64,000 bases of DNA from Prostheceraeus crozeri (GCA_907163375.1 CAJQUW010011254.1:248001-312000); one strand, 5' to 3'. Shown: positions 24,014-36,639, counted from the stretch's first letter. Notes: generated by a model from the sequence alone, not told the origin. Numbers and translations: made by a program.

Positions 24014-26645
24014 TCACCGTTGGTCATTCATAATTCTCGCAGTTGACAGAATAAAAGATGACTGTCTTAATAAAGTTCTCGAAAGAGGCATTTCGCACTG
24101 CTGTGTGCGATCGAACTGTCTAGGGATAAGGTGCTGCAAGAGGTTGCCGTCTTTTGAAATGTCAAGGAATAACTTGATTGCAGTTTTGATTCGACGAATG
24201 GCTAGAGGCACAAATGAGTTACACATGCATTCACATCCACATATGATTCGATGAGAACGACGTTGGATCTTTTCAATTCTCTCGGAGTTTTTGTTGTTTA
24301 GACCGATCAAAAGCGCGGAATTACTTTCTAGAATGCTGAGAACAGTTGCGTTATACAAAATGATGAAATCCTTCTTTGGAAGGTATCTTTTTAAACGTTT
24401 CAAAACGTACAGTCTTTGTGTAGCTCGAGTACAGATTTCTTTCACGTAAAGGTGAAGGTAAAGGTAAACGTCATGCCAGAACTGTAAAGTACACCAAGAA
24501 TTCTCAGTTGTTGCTGGAGATCTACATCATTTGGTGAGCTTATCCCAGATATCGACGCAAACATTGATTTTGTCTTATTTTGGTTCAATTTCAGCCCATT
24601 CTGAGAACACCAAAAACTAACATATTCTTTCTCATCACTAATTAGAGTCGACAAGTCGTAATCTTCATCTTTTGCAACTGGAATGGCAATAACGATGTCG
24701 TCAGCGTACAATGAAATCATAGCATTTGCATTTGAGGGGCGCATGGAATTCATGCGGGTGCAAAAGAGAAAGGGAGAAAACTTTCCACCTTGAGGCACTC
24801 CAGAGGTCACAGATATAAATGAGCTATAGCATTCCTGGGAAATCTTGGTATGCTGATGTCGGCCTTGTAAGTACTCACAAATCCATAACTTAAATTCATA
24901 AGGTAAACTTTCGTTATTAAGTGTAGCACAAAGATTTGAATGGTTTAACTTGTCGAAAGCCTTTTCCATGTCGAAAGTTATTATTAGGACACCCTTACAG
25001 AGGCAACTGTCAAGCTTCTGCGTGACGAACTCATGTAATCTTATGTGTGCGTGTATAGTGCCATAACAAGGACGGAATCCAAACTGGTTTGAGCCATATA
25101 TATCGACGAGTTTGGATTTCACCGAGTCAATGACGTACTGTTCCATAACTTTGCTGAAAGCGGACAAAACAGAGATAGGTCGCAAGTCTGTAATAGTCGG
25201 ATTCTTACATTTCGGCACTGGAATTACATTTGAAAGTTTCCACTCAAATGGTATCTCCTTCCGCTCAAAAGACAGAGCAATAATGTGAGACAAAGGTGCG
25301 GAAAGCTCTTGATAAGCCTCCTTTATGAGTCGGGGAAATAGTCCCTCATTACCGCAAGATTTTGAACCATTTAATGAGTGTAGTAACTTCTCAGTCTTTT
25401 CAACAGACACATTTGTTTCCACTTGAATTTCGTTCTTCGTCATGTTGCCCACAATTTCGGTCCAATCGGATGGAGAATCAGAGAAAAAGGTGGAGAACAC
25501 AGTATTGATCTTTTCAGCTGCCTCCTCTGGCGAGTTGAAGGAACATATCAAATTTTGCATTGAAATATTCTTGTTATTAAAACATTTGAGCATTTTCCAA
25601 ATACCATTCGGTTGCTGTCTTGTTTTATTGACCCATTGCGATTTAGCATTTTGAATTTCCATTTTGATCTTTTGTTGATAGTGTTTATAGAGCACAAAAT
25701 CATATCTGTTGAAGGCATCATATCTTTGATTTAAAAGATGTTTAAGCTTCGGAGTAAACCATGGCTTTTCAAATCCAGACATTTTAACATAAGTACATGG
25801 AATGGTTTTTAGCGCATCACGAATAATATCATAAAAAATTGGCACTTATCATTTACAGAAATTTCACTCAAATAGAATTGATGCCATGGAAAAGAGCTGA
25901 GAATACTTCTGAATTGCAAAACATGACTTTCACGAAAATCATATAAGGTACTCGTATAACTGTTACATGAATTGTTTTCTCCCGAAATAGGAGTACAAAA
26001 CACAGTGCGGTGGTCAGAATTCCCTATAGGAGGCCCCACTTTAATAGGGTTGACGGAAACACATGTTGAGGGCCGACCTGGAAAAAATGCAGGTAACAAA
26101 CTTTCGGTTATCAATACTTTATCAAGTATAGACTCCTTTCGAGTAGGAGCGTCAACTATTTGCTTCATACGCATTGATTGTTCTAATTCCAATGTATCCA
26201 AATTATTTAAATCACCACATACAATAAAGTGGGAAGATGAAGATAGATCTGCAACACATTCAATATAATCACTTACTGTTTTTAATTGGGAGGAATTCAA
26301 ATTTGGTGGAACATACAATAGAAGACAAAGTGTATCATACTGTTTCATATGAAAAACCAAGGATTCAATGAACATGGGCGGACTAGCAACATCTATCAAA
26401 GTTACTGAGACATGATTGCGAATGTACACACAAACTCCTCCTCCCTTTCTACCATCAGATCTGTCACAGCGAAACATGGAATAACCACTCAATGAAATTA
26501 AAGAATCGGAAATAGTTTGATTTAACCAAGTTTCAGTTAACGCAATTACGTCAGGTTTAAGCTCAGCAGAAACAATACTCAAATCGTCCAATTTAGGTCG
26601 CAAGGATTGAACATTGGTCAACAGGATACTTGGAGCATGATCCAT
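24014..26645 (-). pseudogene. LINE ORF2: endonuclease and reverse transcriptase
   Basis: Starts at MDHAPSILLTNVQSLRPKLD just after ORF1. The APE endonuclease blocks are ALTETWL, GGGVCVYIRN, FIVCGDLNN and NSDHRTVF. The RT blocks are VIPVPKCKNP with DLRPISVLSAFSKVMEQ, NQFGFRPCYGT, ITFDMEKAFDKLNH, SGVPQGGKFSPFLF and the catalytic SLYADDIVIAIP, then GLKLNQNKTKSMF. The C-terminus has RIEKIQRRSHRIICG. Frameshifts near 25830 and near 24450 (in a GGTAAAGGTGAAGGTAAAGG run) break it into three frames. Confidence 0.9.
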
Positions 26646-26650
26646 GGGTG

Positions 26651-27427
26651 CTAAAACATCTCTTGAAAAAACGGTATTTGATTTCTTTCTATAACTTTGT
26701 TTCTGTAGATGACAACGTCATGCCCAGCCTCTCTTCTCAACTTCAACTCATCTCTTAGCATCTTTAATTCGTTTCGTTGGGAGTAAGTCAAATCTTGATT
26801 CACGTATACATTTCTGTGTAGTGAGGAAGCTCGGAGTTTTCTAGAATTCTTTAGTATTGTATTCTTGATGCTATAATTGTCAATACTAATACGAATTCTT
26901 CTTGGCTTGGCTGGGTCCAATTTCCCAATTCGAGAAACTGATAGAGGATTGGGATTTTCAACTCCAATCTCAGTCAAAACCTCGCATACTCTTTCGATGT
27001 CTTGCTGTTTCTTTTCTGGAACTGTTCCGTTTGTATTCTCAGACAGACCAGATACAATTAAATTCAAGCGTTTGATTGCTCGCTGTTCTGTCTCGGCTAT
27101 TACTCCATCACAAATGTTTACTTGTGCAAGTTTGAGTCCATCGATTTCACCTTGCATTTTATCAAACTTTTGCTCCAATTTTCTCTGATTGTCTAGAAGT
27201 GATGCTATTTTTGCATCAATTGGGTTTAAATATTCTGTTAGTTTTGTGTCAAGAATACTTTCGATGTCATTTTTGGACAAAATCTTGGTCGTTTCGTATG
27301 ACTCAGCCTTTGTAATGGCCTCTTTCAAAGCTGTACTCAACTGGTCTTTCGTTAATTTACCGAACTGTGTACGCGACTTCCGCCTCACAGACGAAAAAGA
27401 AATTGGACTTTTGTAATCAATGCTCAT
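26651..27427 (-). CDS. LINE ORF1 protein, coiled coil plus RRM-like domain
   Basis: I take the Met at 27427 (MSIDYKSPISF) as the start; the frame is open a little further upstream but has no earlier ATG. A coiled coil (LLDNQRKLEQKFDKMQGEID) is followed by a Transposase_22/RRM-like domain (RLNLIVSGLSEN, SRIGKLDPAKPRRIRISID, VYVNQDLTYSQRNELKMLRD). ORF1 proteins of this type trimerise and bind LINE RNA. ORF2 starts six bases after the stop. Confidence 0.8.
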   Translation of the reverse strand: MSIDYKSPISFSSVRRKSRTQFGKLTKDQLSTALKEAITKAESYETTKILSKNDIESILDTKLTEYLNPIDAKIASLLDNQRKLEQKFDKMQGEIDGLKLAQVNICDGVIAETEQRAIKRLNLIVSGLSENTNGTVPEKKQQDIERVCEVLTEIGVENPNPLSVSRIGKLDPAKPRRIRISIDNYSIKNTILKNSRKLRASSLHRNVYVNQDLTYSQRNELKMLRDELKLRREAGHDVVIYRNKVIERNQIPFFQEMF

Positions 27428-27500
27428 GTTCGATCTTTGAAGCTTTTGAGACAAAAGTTCAGAAAAATTGTAATCCTTAGGGTTCGAACCAAGTTCCGTA

Positions 27501-28960
27501 GAAACTCCGTTCCAGCTATGTTACCAACAAGCCATGCACTCAACACCACTTGACAGTTTGATAATTGTGAATAATCGGACAATTTGGAATTCAAGTGCAG
27601 TAGCGGTGCGATTTGATGACGTCAGCCCAGGTCGCAGACAGAGTTCTATGTCTTACCCTGTAACTGGATGACTGCCAGAAACGTGGAATGAGCAAAATTC
27701 ACTGCCAAATAACGTCGAATGGGAGAATATTCCAAATAGCGAATGAAATGGGCGACGATGCGAGACACTAAGACCACAGGCACCAGCACGACGACACGGC
27801 AATTCTAACGATGTAAAAAATTTTCAGAAATGGTAGCTGCGCACATACGAATTTGGAATAAAATGCAGTAACGACGGAACTGATGCAATTTATAGTTAAC
27901 GCGTCGTCTATGGTTGTCTGCGTTGCCGCTTGAACGACGGATGAACCGCTTATACATGTTCTGTCTGCCGGCCTGAGCATGAAAGTTAGGCTCTATCACA
28001 TTGTTTAGTCTCTGAATGATACATGGACATGAGACGCAAAGTCTATGCAACAGGACTGCCGACATATGTTGCAGTAATGTCACGCGTAACCAAGGATGTG
28101 TAGGGTCATGTGTAATTACGCGTAGTTTACGGGTGAATTTCGCGTAATTGAGCGTGACATGTCATCTAGTGCGGGATCAGTCGTCCATGCTTTATGGGAG
28201 ATATGTTGAGTTGTTGACGATTGTTTGGCCATCTTCCAAAAAATATGACCAAACAATTTTTTGAAAAGTTTGAGTTCCATTGATGATAGCAACAAGTTTT
28301 CTGTGGAATTAAGCAAAGACAATCAGATCGTCTTCGTTGATACGAGGATTTCGTGCAACTCTGGCGTGGAAATTGATTTTCATATGAAATCTACCAACGC
28401 TACCTTTATCTTTACCTTATCGTGCCATTTACATGCCTCACTCTGCTTGTGTCTCCATTTCTTACAAGCTGCCTGCAATGCGCTCTTTCACTTGGTTAAA
28501 AATACAACGTAATCGCGCATCACAGCGCATTTGTTTCATACTTTCATACAACGAATCACACATGAACCACATCTCTCATGTGCATTAACTGTTCAGTGTT
28601 TCACCCAAGATACGTCTTGCATGACTCTGCTCAAACCTTCATACATAGTCAATTATTCCAGGTTTTCAGATTATCAACAAACTGTCAGGGTCTGTTATTT
28701 TTAATTCAGACACTTCACAAAAATGGGAGTTGTCGTCGCACACAAATCATCATAGAAATGTAGTTTCCAGCATTTAACTTGCATACATTTTACTTTCACA
28801 ACTAGTATCACGTCAAATTGAGTGTTTCCAGTGCGCTTAAGTGGAAGATTTCAAGCGCCGTATCTTAGAAGTTGCGTTGGGATCAAGGATAGTTAAGAGT
28901 TTTACCTTATAAACAGCGTTAATCGTGGCTGATTTGGTGTGATACGGTGGGCAGAAATGG
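27501..28960. other. Unassigned; may include LINE 5' end and piggyBac 3' end
   Basis: No domain is recognised in either strand. If the piggyBac right end is at 28957, this stretch should hold its C-terminal coding part, but no Cys-rich piggyBac tail was found. Confidence 0.35.
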
Positions 28961-28992
28961 GTTAATGCAATGTACACTGTAATAATAATAAT

Positions 28993-29690
28993 AATGTAAC
29001 TGTAACAGCCACTTATCGGACAATTTGTGAGCCACATCAGTATTTTGGCAGTCACTGCGTATTATCACACAAATTTCTTGCTTATCAGACAATTTTTGTC
29101 TCATCGCACGAACTAATTTACATTATTGCGGTTACTGCCAATCATACTATTTATGACTATAATATAAACACTTTTATTGAAATTGGATGGCATCCGTGAT
29201 ATTTTCAATTATAGGATACACAATGTTGTAAATAAGTAGGGTTCTTTGTATACACCTTGAGACGTGGCAATAACAGGTCTGGATATTTGACGTATTGATG
29301 CCATCTTTTAATTGTTTTTACAATGTTTTTTTACAGCTTCTAAGGGTAAAGTTGACATTGACACAACGGACTTGTAAAGTATCCGAGTTGTTCATAATGC
29401 GAGTGTGAATGAGTGGAGCAGAGTAAAAACCTATGTGATAAGGAGTGACTAATTGCCATTAGCTGATGTTGAATAGTTTGATCATATTTAAACACTTTGA
29501 GCTCAAGAGACAATACTTTTAGAAAAGTAGACAGTATTGTCTGATTTTTTTGGCGAATAATTGTCTCACCTTGTCTTCTCTGAGCAGCCACTTTTGGTTG
29601 TTCATTGTCTCATGTTGTCTGTTGCAATTGTCTGATCATTATGGCTGATAAATTGTCTGTTATTTGGCTGATTACAGTTTACAATGTAAC
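28993..29690. repeat. Possible inverted-repeat element
   Basis: TAACTGTAACAGCCACTTATC then GGACAATTTGTGAGCC on the left is partly mirrored by CTGATAAATTGTCTG then TTTGGCTGATTACAGTTTA on the right. The arms are imperfect. ATTGTCTG words recur inside. It may be an old MITE. Confidence 0.35.
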
Positions 29691-31189
29691 TTTTTAGTGC
29701 TATGGCCGAAATATCATGCAAGCAACTATCAAGACAGTTCTCTACCATCGACCGTCAGATGATGGACGCCCGTCTTGTGAAGTGACTTTTCGACCAGAAC
29801 TTTCGGACAGTTTTTTAACTTTGCATTTTTACATTGCAGTGATACCCATTGACTGGTCAACTATATCATGTCATTTGAAAGATCATGGAAAATAGACCTA
29901 CTCGCAATCGCATATTATTGAAAGATGATCTGTACGAGATTTGCATGCTTTAGGCCTAATAGAATCTCCTGTTTCAACTTTCTTAAACAATAAATGTCAA
30001 AAGGAAGATAGGACTATTGAAGTGGTAGATAAGTGGAATAATCTGCAATGAAACAGTACGCTGTTTGTTATCAAGTGATCGAAAAACAAATGACAATTGC
30101 AGTGAACAATGACCAATACTTGCTGCGAATCTGTTGGATCCAGGATTCAATAAACAAAATTGACATGACCATAGAGCAGACACAACATATTCGGAATTTC
30201 ATCGCATATGTGTTGAGCCTGGCGCCTTCTACACAGAAGATTTTTTTTGAAGGCAACGCTCATCCTGGAACTCAGTAATGGAAGTTATTGAGTTGGGTTT
30301 TGATACGAAACCCTTGGATGGCAGCTCTCGAATGTCAATTTAGTTCAAAGGGGCTGACGCATGAAATAATGTGGAGTAATTCCAGCAGAGGCGGGAAAAT
30401 GTGCCTTCTCTACGAGCAACTGAACAGATGAGCCGGATATGTTGCATTCCGAATTTGCTTTGAATTATTTCAGCATTACTATTTCTTAAAATACTTGATT
30501 GCTCCAAGATTGACATTTCTATCATTTCTTGCAGAGGCTATACATCACATTCATAGGATGATTGGCCAATGTCGCATAATATAAACGTGAATGCCTTTGT
30601 AATATTTCAGCAAATTCAGTGTCCACAATGGCTTCTAAGTACACACTATTTATTTAAACTGCTAACAGAACATAGTACAGCGGTCATGCAATTCTCAAAT
30701 CTCAAGGTTAGCAACTGCTTGCAGTACATGCATGTAGTGATGCAAATGGAAAATTTTGAAATTAATTTTTCGGTGATCGACGGACGCTTTTTCCTTTGTT
30801 TTGAGACTTCATAGTCGTTTGAAAAGACTATGTAACATTCAAAGACCGAAAACTTCTCTATCATCCCTGCATGTTAACTTTTGGAGCAACTGCACCTTTT
30901 CCATGTCTGTTTCAGATCTTTCCAAATGAATATTCCAGACATTAGATGGATTTCAGATTTCTCTAGCTGAATTTCAGATATCTGTCAGAAGCTCAACTTT
31001 GAAAAGATTTTCCGGAAAATTTTCATCACTACCTGCATGTCATAAATCGAAGAATCTATCCCTAATAGTGGTTATAAAGGATACGGCTCCTTTCCGAGAT
31101 ATTGCATGATAGTTCATAGCAGTAACATCTACCAGCTTCACATTGCAGTTGGAAAATTCTTGAACACGTTCAGGACTGAAGAAAGTGTT
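29691..31189. other. No gene recognised
   Basis: Only short chance frames on both strands; no splice-bounded exon could be supported. Confidence 0.4.
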
Positions 31190-31199
31190 GGAGATGCTC

Positions 31200-31425
31200 C
31201 TCGCGTAGACCTATGAGATAAATACAGGATGTTGGTGTTGACAAAGGCTACTTCTACCCTACATCAATCAACTCGGCAAACAGGAGTCACAAGATCAAGT
31301 ATTCAGCGCATACCGAAGGGGAACCACAGTTGAAGACAAGTTCACATTGAAGTGTTGTACATGTCCGAGGATGATCCAGATAGGACGGAGATATGTCAAT
31401 GATTCTTGAACATATTGGTAAGAGG
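31200..31425 (+). pseudogene. Mariner/Tc1-like transposase remnant (HTH region)
   Basis: One frame reads STLHQSTRQTGVTRSSIQRI then, past a stop, SEDDPDRTEICQ. This matches the HTH-to-linker pattern of many mariner-like transposases (SxRxLSxxxGVSxxSVxRIL ... NEDDPDRRxEFC). The frame has at least three stops. No catalytic domain remains nearby. Confidence 0.6.
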
Positions 31426-32861
31426 ACTCTGACATTCTTTAGGCGGCCACGTTCTCCAATAAAGCGACTTTCAAGTTGAATGGATAGAGGATGCTCAGGA
31501 ATGTCGGGCAATAAAACAGGAAAATCGTGTCAGCTTCACTTCTGAATACGGGTGACCAACGTGTAGCTGCTATATTTTGATTGTAATGGTGCTCATATTA
31601 AAAATCTGTTGCACATTTATCGCTTTCAATTATGCGATCTCTATATATTGGTTCAAAATAGTAACATTAACTTTCTTTCACGCTTGAAGGTCAACCGTAG
31701 CAGTGTTATGGCAATGACAGTTTTATTGAATCATGATAAGTATGAGACGATAAGTCAACAAAACGAAGAATTCCCCTGTTGGTTGACTTTTAGACTGTTG
31801 ATAAAATAAAACGGAACACCGCAGAGAATAACTCCATCAAAGCTATTTCACCATCTACAAACGTCATGCTCAACTTCAGTCCGTAAATATATTGAAGTGT
31901 TGATAGACTTATTTTACCATCTGACTTATGAAGGAGGTTTTCGGAATTTTGTCTGAATAATCTCTTATTCATTGGCGTTGCCTTTCTTTTTATACATCTG
32001 AATTCTCCAGACCACTGGCGAAATTTGTATATTATATAAGCTATATACAAAGCTAAAATTCCACTACATGATCCAAGGAAAAAGTCCAGTTTGAAAATGA
32101 CATGATAATTTCAATGATCAGTTATCATTGATTTCGGTAAGAAATTCACATGTATAAGATTCAATATACAAATTAACATCGTTCACAGCTCTATGGACCC
32201 CGCCTTTCTGGTAACAACAGTCAAACATTCAATCTCAAGTGAGCTTAACATTTCCACAAAAAAAAATATATATATATAAATGTCAATCATGCATTCGAAT
32301 GCGGGAAATCACAAAATGGGCCATTGAGAAACTTCTATTCATAAATGAAAAATTACCATATCATAGGTTCAAAAAAGTTAAAATCGATGATGATTACTGA
32401 TGCGATGCTTCATGACAAAGCCTCACAAGAAGCAAATATATTGTGTTAGTATACAAACAGCTGGGAATGGAAATCTACACGGCAAAACCAAAAAGACGGT
32501 CTTAAATACGTAAGGTACATTAGCGATATTTACAGTGTTTTAACAATTTGGAATCACTTCCGACGCTTTGATTTTTGCTGAATTATTTCATCGCTGTCTA
32601 TTTTCTTTGAGATATTGCTGCGTCTGCAATGTGAAAAGAAAAGAAAATCAGCAAGATGTAGATTAGTGCCTCAATTTGTTTTTTATGATGAAATTACGAC
32701 ACATCTATCAAAAATTTGTCATGTTATTTATAGGCGCTACTGCAAAGAAACAGTTTAGCTTTTGCATTTTACTTACTTCAATTAATACGTAGGCAACAAA
32801 TCACACTTTATATATTAATTAGTCCACTCTGTTAGGAAGTTCTTGACACAGGAACTCTGTT
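31426..32861. other. No gene recognised
   Basis: Unassigned, with a short TATATA run at about 32267-32277. Confidence 0.4.
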
Positions 32862-32871
32862 AGGAAGTTCC

Positions 32872-33052
32872 GTGGCACAGTGGTTAAGTGCTTGGCCTAG
32901 CGATCTTTTGGTCCAGAGGTCGAGCCCCGAAGGTGTCATTGGAAGTTGGCAGGAAAGACATCCGGACTAAAAGTACTACAACGCTTCATAAGTCTGACTA
33001 TGTCAGCACCGTCCAGGCTTTAAGTATGGGGAATAGTGACGTAAAAGCTTCA
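32872..33052 (+). mobile_element. tRNA-derived SINE, family 1, copy 1
   Basis: The A-box-like GTGGCACAGTGGTTAAGTGC and B-box-like CAGAGGTCGAGCCCCG make a tRNA head, followed by the body GACATCCGGACTAAAAGTAC and an end GTGACGTAAAAG. A 10-base direct repeat AGGAAGTTCC (32862-32871 and 33053-33062) flanks the unit exactly and is its target duplication. Confidence 0.88.
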
Positions 33053-33083
33053 AGGAAGTTCCTTCTCTAGCACGAAGTATAGT

Positions 33084-33183
33084 AGCAAGGGGAGAATTTT
33101 AATCGGCCGATGCAACTTCGAAAATGCATCGCAAGAATGCACAGCGATTCCAACCACTTCACCACTGTGCCACGGAGACCACC
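33084..33183 (-). mobile_element. SINE with same tRNA head, variant body
   Basis: On the minus strand the sequence starts GTGGTCTCCGTGGCACAGTG GTGAAGTGG, like family 1, then departs into a different body (GGAATCGCTGTGCATTC). It is either a truncated copy or a second family that shares the head. Confidence 0.6.
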
Positions 33184-33262
33184 TGGCTTCGTGGGATCTG
33201 TCTATATATTTTATAGAAAAACCCAAAACTACGAACTAAAAATTCAATTAATCTAATGTTCC

Positions 33263-33791
33263 TTACTTTCTCGAAAGCAGCGAGTGTTCCTCTTCATCAA
33301 CCTCCGTACTTTCGGTCGATTTCTTCCTCATCGAGGCTGCTGATTCCTGACTACTAATATCTGCTTCATTCCCACTGAAGGTCTCTTTCTCCTTCGCCTG
33401 CGACCTCGGTGTTTCTGGAATGGTCGTTACCCCAGAACTACTGGTTGTAGAGACCGGGGTCTTTTTCCCTTCTGGTGTTAGCAGCAGTGTAGTTGCGGCT
33501 GATTTGGCGCTGCGTGAAGATCTCGAGATACCTAATGTGATATCATCCTTCGCACGATCCTTGCTCTGTACAGATGCTGGCGATAGTGATGAGGACTGAC
33601 TATGAGCCTGCTTTCCTTTTGGGGCCACCACCATCTTTGAAGACGCAAGTTTCTTTTTCCGGTCGTCGTTTGCTGTCATATTAGGAGACTCACCTACTTC
33701 TTGGGAGTCGGAAACTCTTTTCATACAGATTTCCGCTTTGCTGTTCACTGCATCAATCGTCATCTGATCTGTCAAGTGTTTCGACGGAGAT
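33263..33791 (-). CDS. Probable terminal exon, Ser/Thr/Lys-rich tail of unknown host protein
   Basis: A strong 3' splice site (GTCATCTTTTTCAG) ends at 33792, after which the minus strand is open for about 176 codons to the stop at 33263. The peptide is polar and likely disordered: many Ser, Thr, Lys and Glu, with SPSKH, TPEGKKTPVS and PETPRS sites that could be phosphorylated, and an acidic end EVDEEEHSLLSRK. No domain is seen. It would suit the cytoplasmic or nuclear tail of a larger protein whose earlier exons lie beyond 33800. An unspliced chance frame is the alternative. Confidence 0.45.
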
Positions 33792-35808
33792 CTGAAAAAG
33801 ATGACACCTGTGAACATGCTGAATATCTTCTAGTCGTCAAGCATTAAGTAGTCGGTTATCGGTTGACTACTTCGGACGTTCAAAGATCAATAACATCTTG
33901 ATCATCTTCGATATTCACTTTTTTCAATTGCATGTCCCTGCCCTACCCAAGACAAAAAAATGCCAGCAAGCTAATTTATTGAATTTCGGTATCAGCAAAA
34001 TATGTATTTGGTATCTTATTAAGTTTCAATCACAGGTTAACCAGTCACGCTAAAAAGCCGAGATGCAAATACCTTCATAATACATCGAGTATTTAGTTAA
34101 AGTACTCAGTTACATGAGAATTTTACAGTTGGAACATGCACGTAAATACAGGCTTTACCACAAAGACATTTCTCAATGCGTTTTAGACTCGGAGATGTTG
34201 AAAAATAGACCGCCACCCAAGAGAAGGGACTGAATAAATTTTTTACAGGTTATGCGATATACCTATGTAGTTTCTTCATAGATTCAAATCTCAAAGCCAA
34301 ACTGTGGGCTTGGTGCTTTATCAATTATAAAGTATTTCATATCTGTGCCATCAAAGCTTATTTAGCTTTAATTTTTTTAAAGATATATTCTAGAATAATT
34401 AGAGTACTTTTTTTACTATTATGGATTCAGATCATTTATTGCCGACAGTGCAATAGTGTGCTCATTGACCAAAATTGACAAGAGGCATCTGGCACAAATT
34501 CTCAAGTTTTGCATGACACAGTGCTACATTTCACATGGAAGATCTAGGTCACATCTATCATAATCCGCGCTGCCTCTTCTGTCAGTGCAAAACAACTTTT
34601 CAGGAAACTTGATGTAATTTATCATTTATTTTTGTCATGCTATTGAGGCATCTGCTAGCTGAGTCGTGTTAAGAACGTGACTATGTGCAAGCTAATTGTG
34701 CTTGGATCATCTGCGTGCATATCCACATTCTGTTTTTTTTTGTGCGATGGTTTCTATTACAGGAAGAATAGAAACTTACTTACTTAACAAAAATTTAAAA
34801 CCACTGTCAGAGATGACTTTGTAATTATTCGATCCACTTCCATTTTTCGTCTTGCAAACGTTATTGACATTCACAGGTTACCATACCATTCTCAAGCAAG
34901 AAAGTAATGTCGGCAAGGCAATTACCGAAACGCATTCAATATTGAAATTAATTCATCAATCAAACAGTCTGACAGCTTGAAAGGTATCTTTCTCTGAGTG
35001 GATGTGGCGCCGCGAAGTACGGCAAGTCGACGTGGAAAATTTTCCTCAAACGTTACAATTTGACAAGTTTCGACAATATGAAAGCTTCATCCGTTGAGTC
35101 GTGAGTCGACATGACGCCCTGAAGTACACTAAGTATGGGTGATTTCTCCTTGAATTACATGGGCAATAAAATATAGAAATTCAGTCTTTCAGAAATTTCT
35201 CTAATTCAGAAAAACAATTGTGATATTGCACAAATGGAGAAGAGAGAAATGAAGTCTTTCGTCTATCTTTTCATTTGATCAAATTATGACAATTGAACGA
35301 AAGGCTGACTATCAATTAGACAGTGGAAGCACTAACACAAGAACCATCTCAGATCCAAATAGATGCTCAGTATAATATGATTGACAGGTCAGTTGCTGAC
35401 CTTCCATCATCCGGTTATGGAATAACTCAGAAATTTATTTAGAAATAAATCTGGTAGAACTCTGGCGATGTCGAAGTTCAATCTATGTCTCACTCTGTAC
35501 ATAATATCATTAAAACCTCAGGTCTTCGATTTATATTTTTATGAATGACCTCTAAAACATCCTGCATCTATTACGCAAAGGAGGTTATAACCAATGAACC
35601 CTTGTTTTAAACATATCAATACCAAAGACCATGAAATATCCAAGATATTCTAAGAAATATTAGAAATATTCTAATTCGTCCTCAACGACGATATCGGATA
35701 ATTTCCATACATTTTTTTGTAAATAACCGACTTGTTCATTAAATAAATTTTAGAATTCGGTGAAACTCGATTAATGAGAAAGAAGAGGTTTATGTAGCTC
35801 ATCTTTTT
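33792..35808. other. No gene recognised
   Basis: Should hold the intron upstream of the 33263-33791 exon if that exon is real. No further exon was identified. Confidence 0.35.
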
Positions 35809-35992
35809 TTTACGTCACTACTCCCCATACTTGGGGCTTGGACGGTGCTGACATAGTCAGACTAATGGAGCGTTTTAGTACTTTTAGTCCGGATGCCCTT
35901 CCTGCCGACTTCCAATGACACCTTCGGGGATCGACCTCTGGACCAAAAGATCGCTAGGCCAAGCACTTAACCACTGTGCCACGGAGACCACA
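35809..35992 (-). mobile_element. tRNA-derived SINE, family 1, copy 3 (full length)
   Basis: On the minus strand: TGGTCTCCGTGGCACAGTGG head, GAGGTCGATCCCCG B box, GGCATCCGGACTAAAAGTAC body, AAGCCCCAAGTATGGGGAGT hairpin-like segment, GTGACGT and then eight A. It has the best-preserved head and tail of the family in this window. Confidence 0.88.
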
Positions 35993-36639
35993 TCAATCCT
36001 CATATCATCATCATCATCATCCTTGGATAGCTCATCAATTCTACTAATTGAATTTTCCACCGCAAACATTCAAGCGAAGTATTAGCTGGCCGGTCCGAAA
36101 TAGCTTTGATCAAATTCTTTTGTAGTTACGGAAGTTGAGGTTATTTGCGGATCGTGCTGTCGACCTTCCGCATATTTTCATTAAATTTTAGTCGTTATGA
36201 AACTAAAGCTTAACATCTTCAATATTTGATTTCCGGGAAGTCGGAGGGCAACGGCAGGCTATGCCTCAACAATTCTACAAAATAGCATCATTCATCAATG
36301 ATTTCATATACTATATTTCTTGAAATAAAATAGTACTCTTATTTACATGTAAATGTGCTATTGTTTAAACTAAAAAACTACTGATTATTAACTACTTTCC
36401 GATGAAGTATGGCATATGACCCGTGTAATCATTGTAAGCTCAAATTAATTATATTTATTAATCTGAATTTAAACGCTTAACGTCCTTTTCATCCGACTTC
36501 GTGAGATTGTTCGATGCACCCCAATTCGATGGATTGCAGATCATTAGCGTTGGCAATCGTTGACCCTGCAAGGTTCGACTCGCTGGCCTAGGCAAGTCGC
36601 TGTTGGTTTTGGTTGACACTGCGTTCATCACTAGAATTT
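35993..36639. other. No gene recognised
   Basis: Unassigned; a B-box-like GGTTCGACTCG at about 36574 is not accompanied by a convincing A box. Confidence 0.4.

Larger units (their letters stand above)
23881..27500 (-). mobile_element. CR1/L2-group-like LINE inserted in piggyBac
   Basis: A two-ORF LINE on the minus strand. ORF1 is 26651-27427 and ORF2 24014-26645. The 3' end has AATAAA and a (CTA)n microsatellite tail at 23882-23921 in place of poly(A), as in CR1/L2-like families. The 5' end lies near or beyond 27500; the minus-strand sequence upstream of ORF1 contains a TGACGTCA (27617-27624) that may belong to its promoter. The clade is not settled. Confidence 0.85.

Noticed and set aside
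32872-32940. tRNA gene
   Set aside because: A- and B-box sequences are present, but the unit does not fold as a full tRNA, has a SINE body and TSD, and recurs at 35809.
36540-36600. tRNA or SINE with B box GGTTCGACTCG
   Set aside because: No convincing A box at the right distance and no second copy seen.
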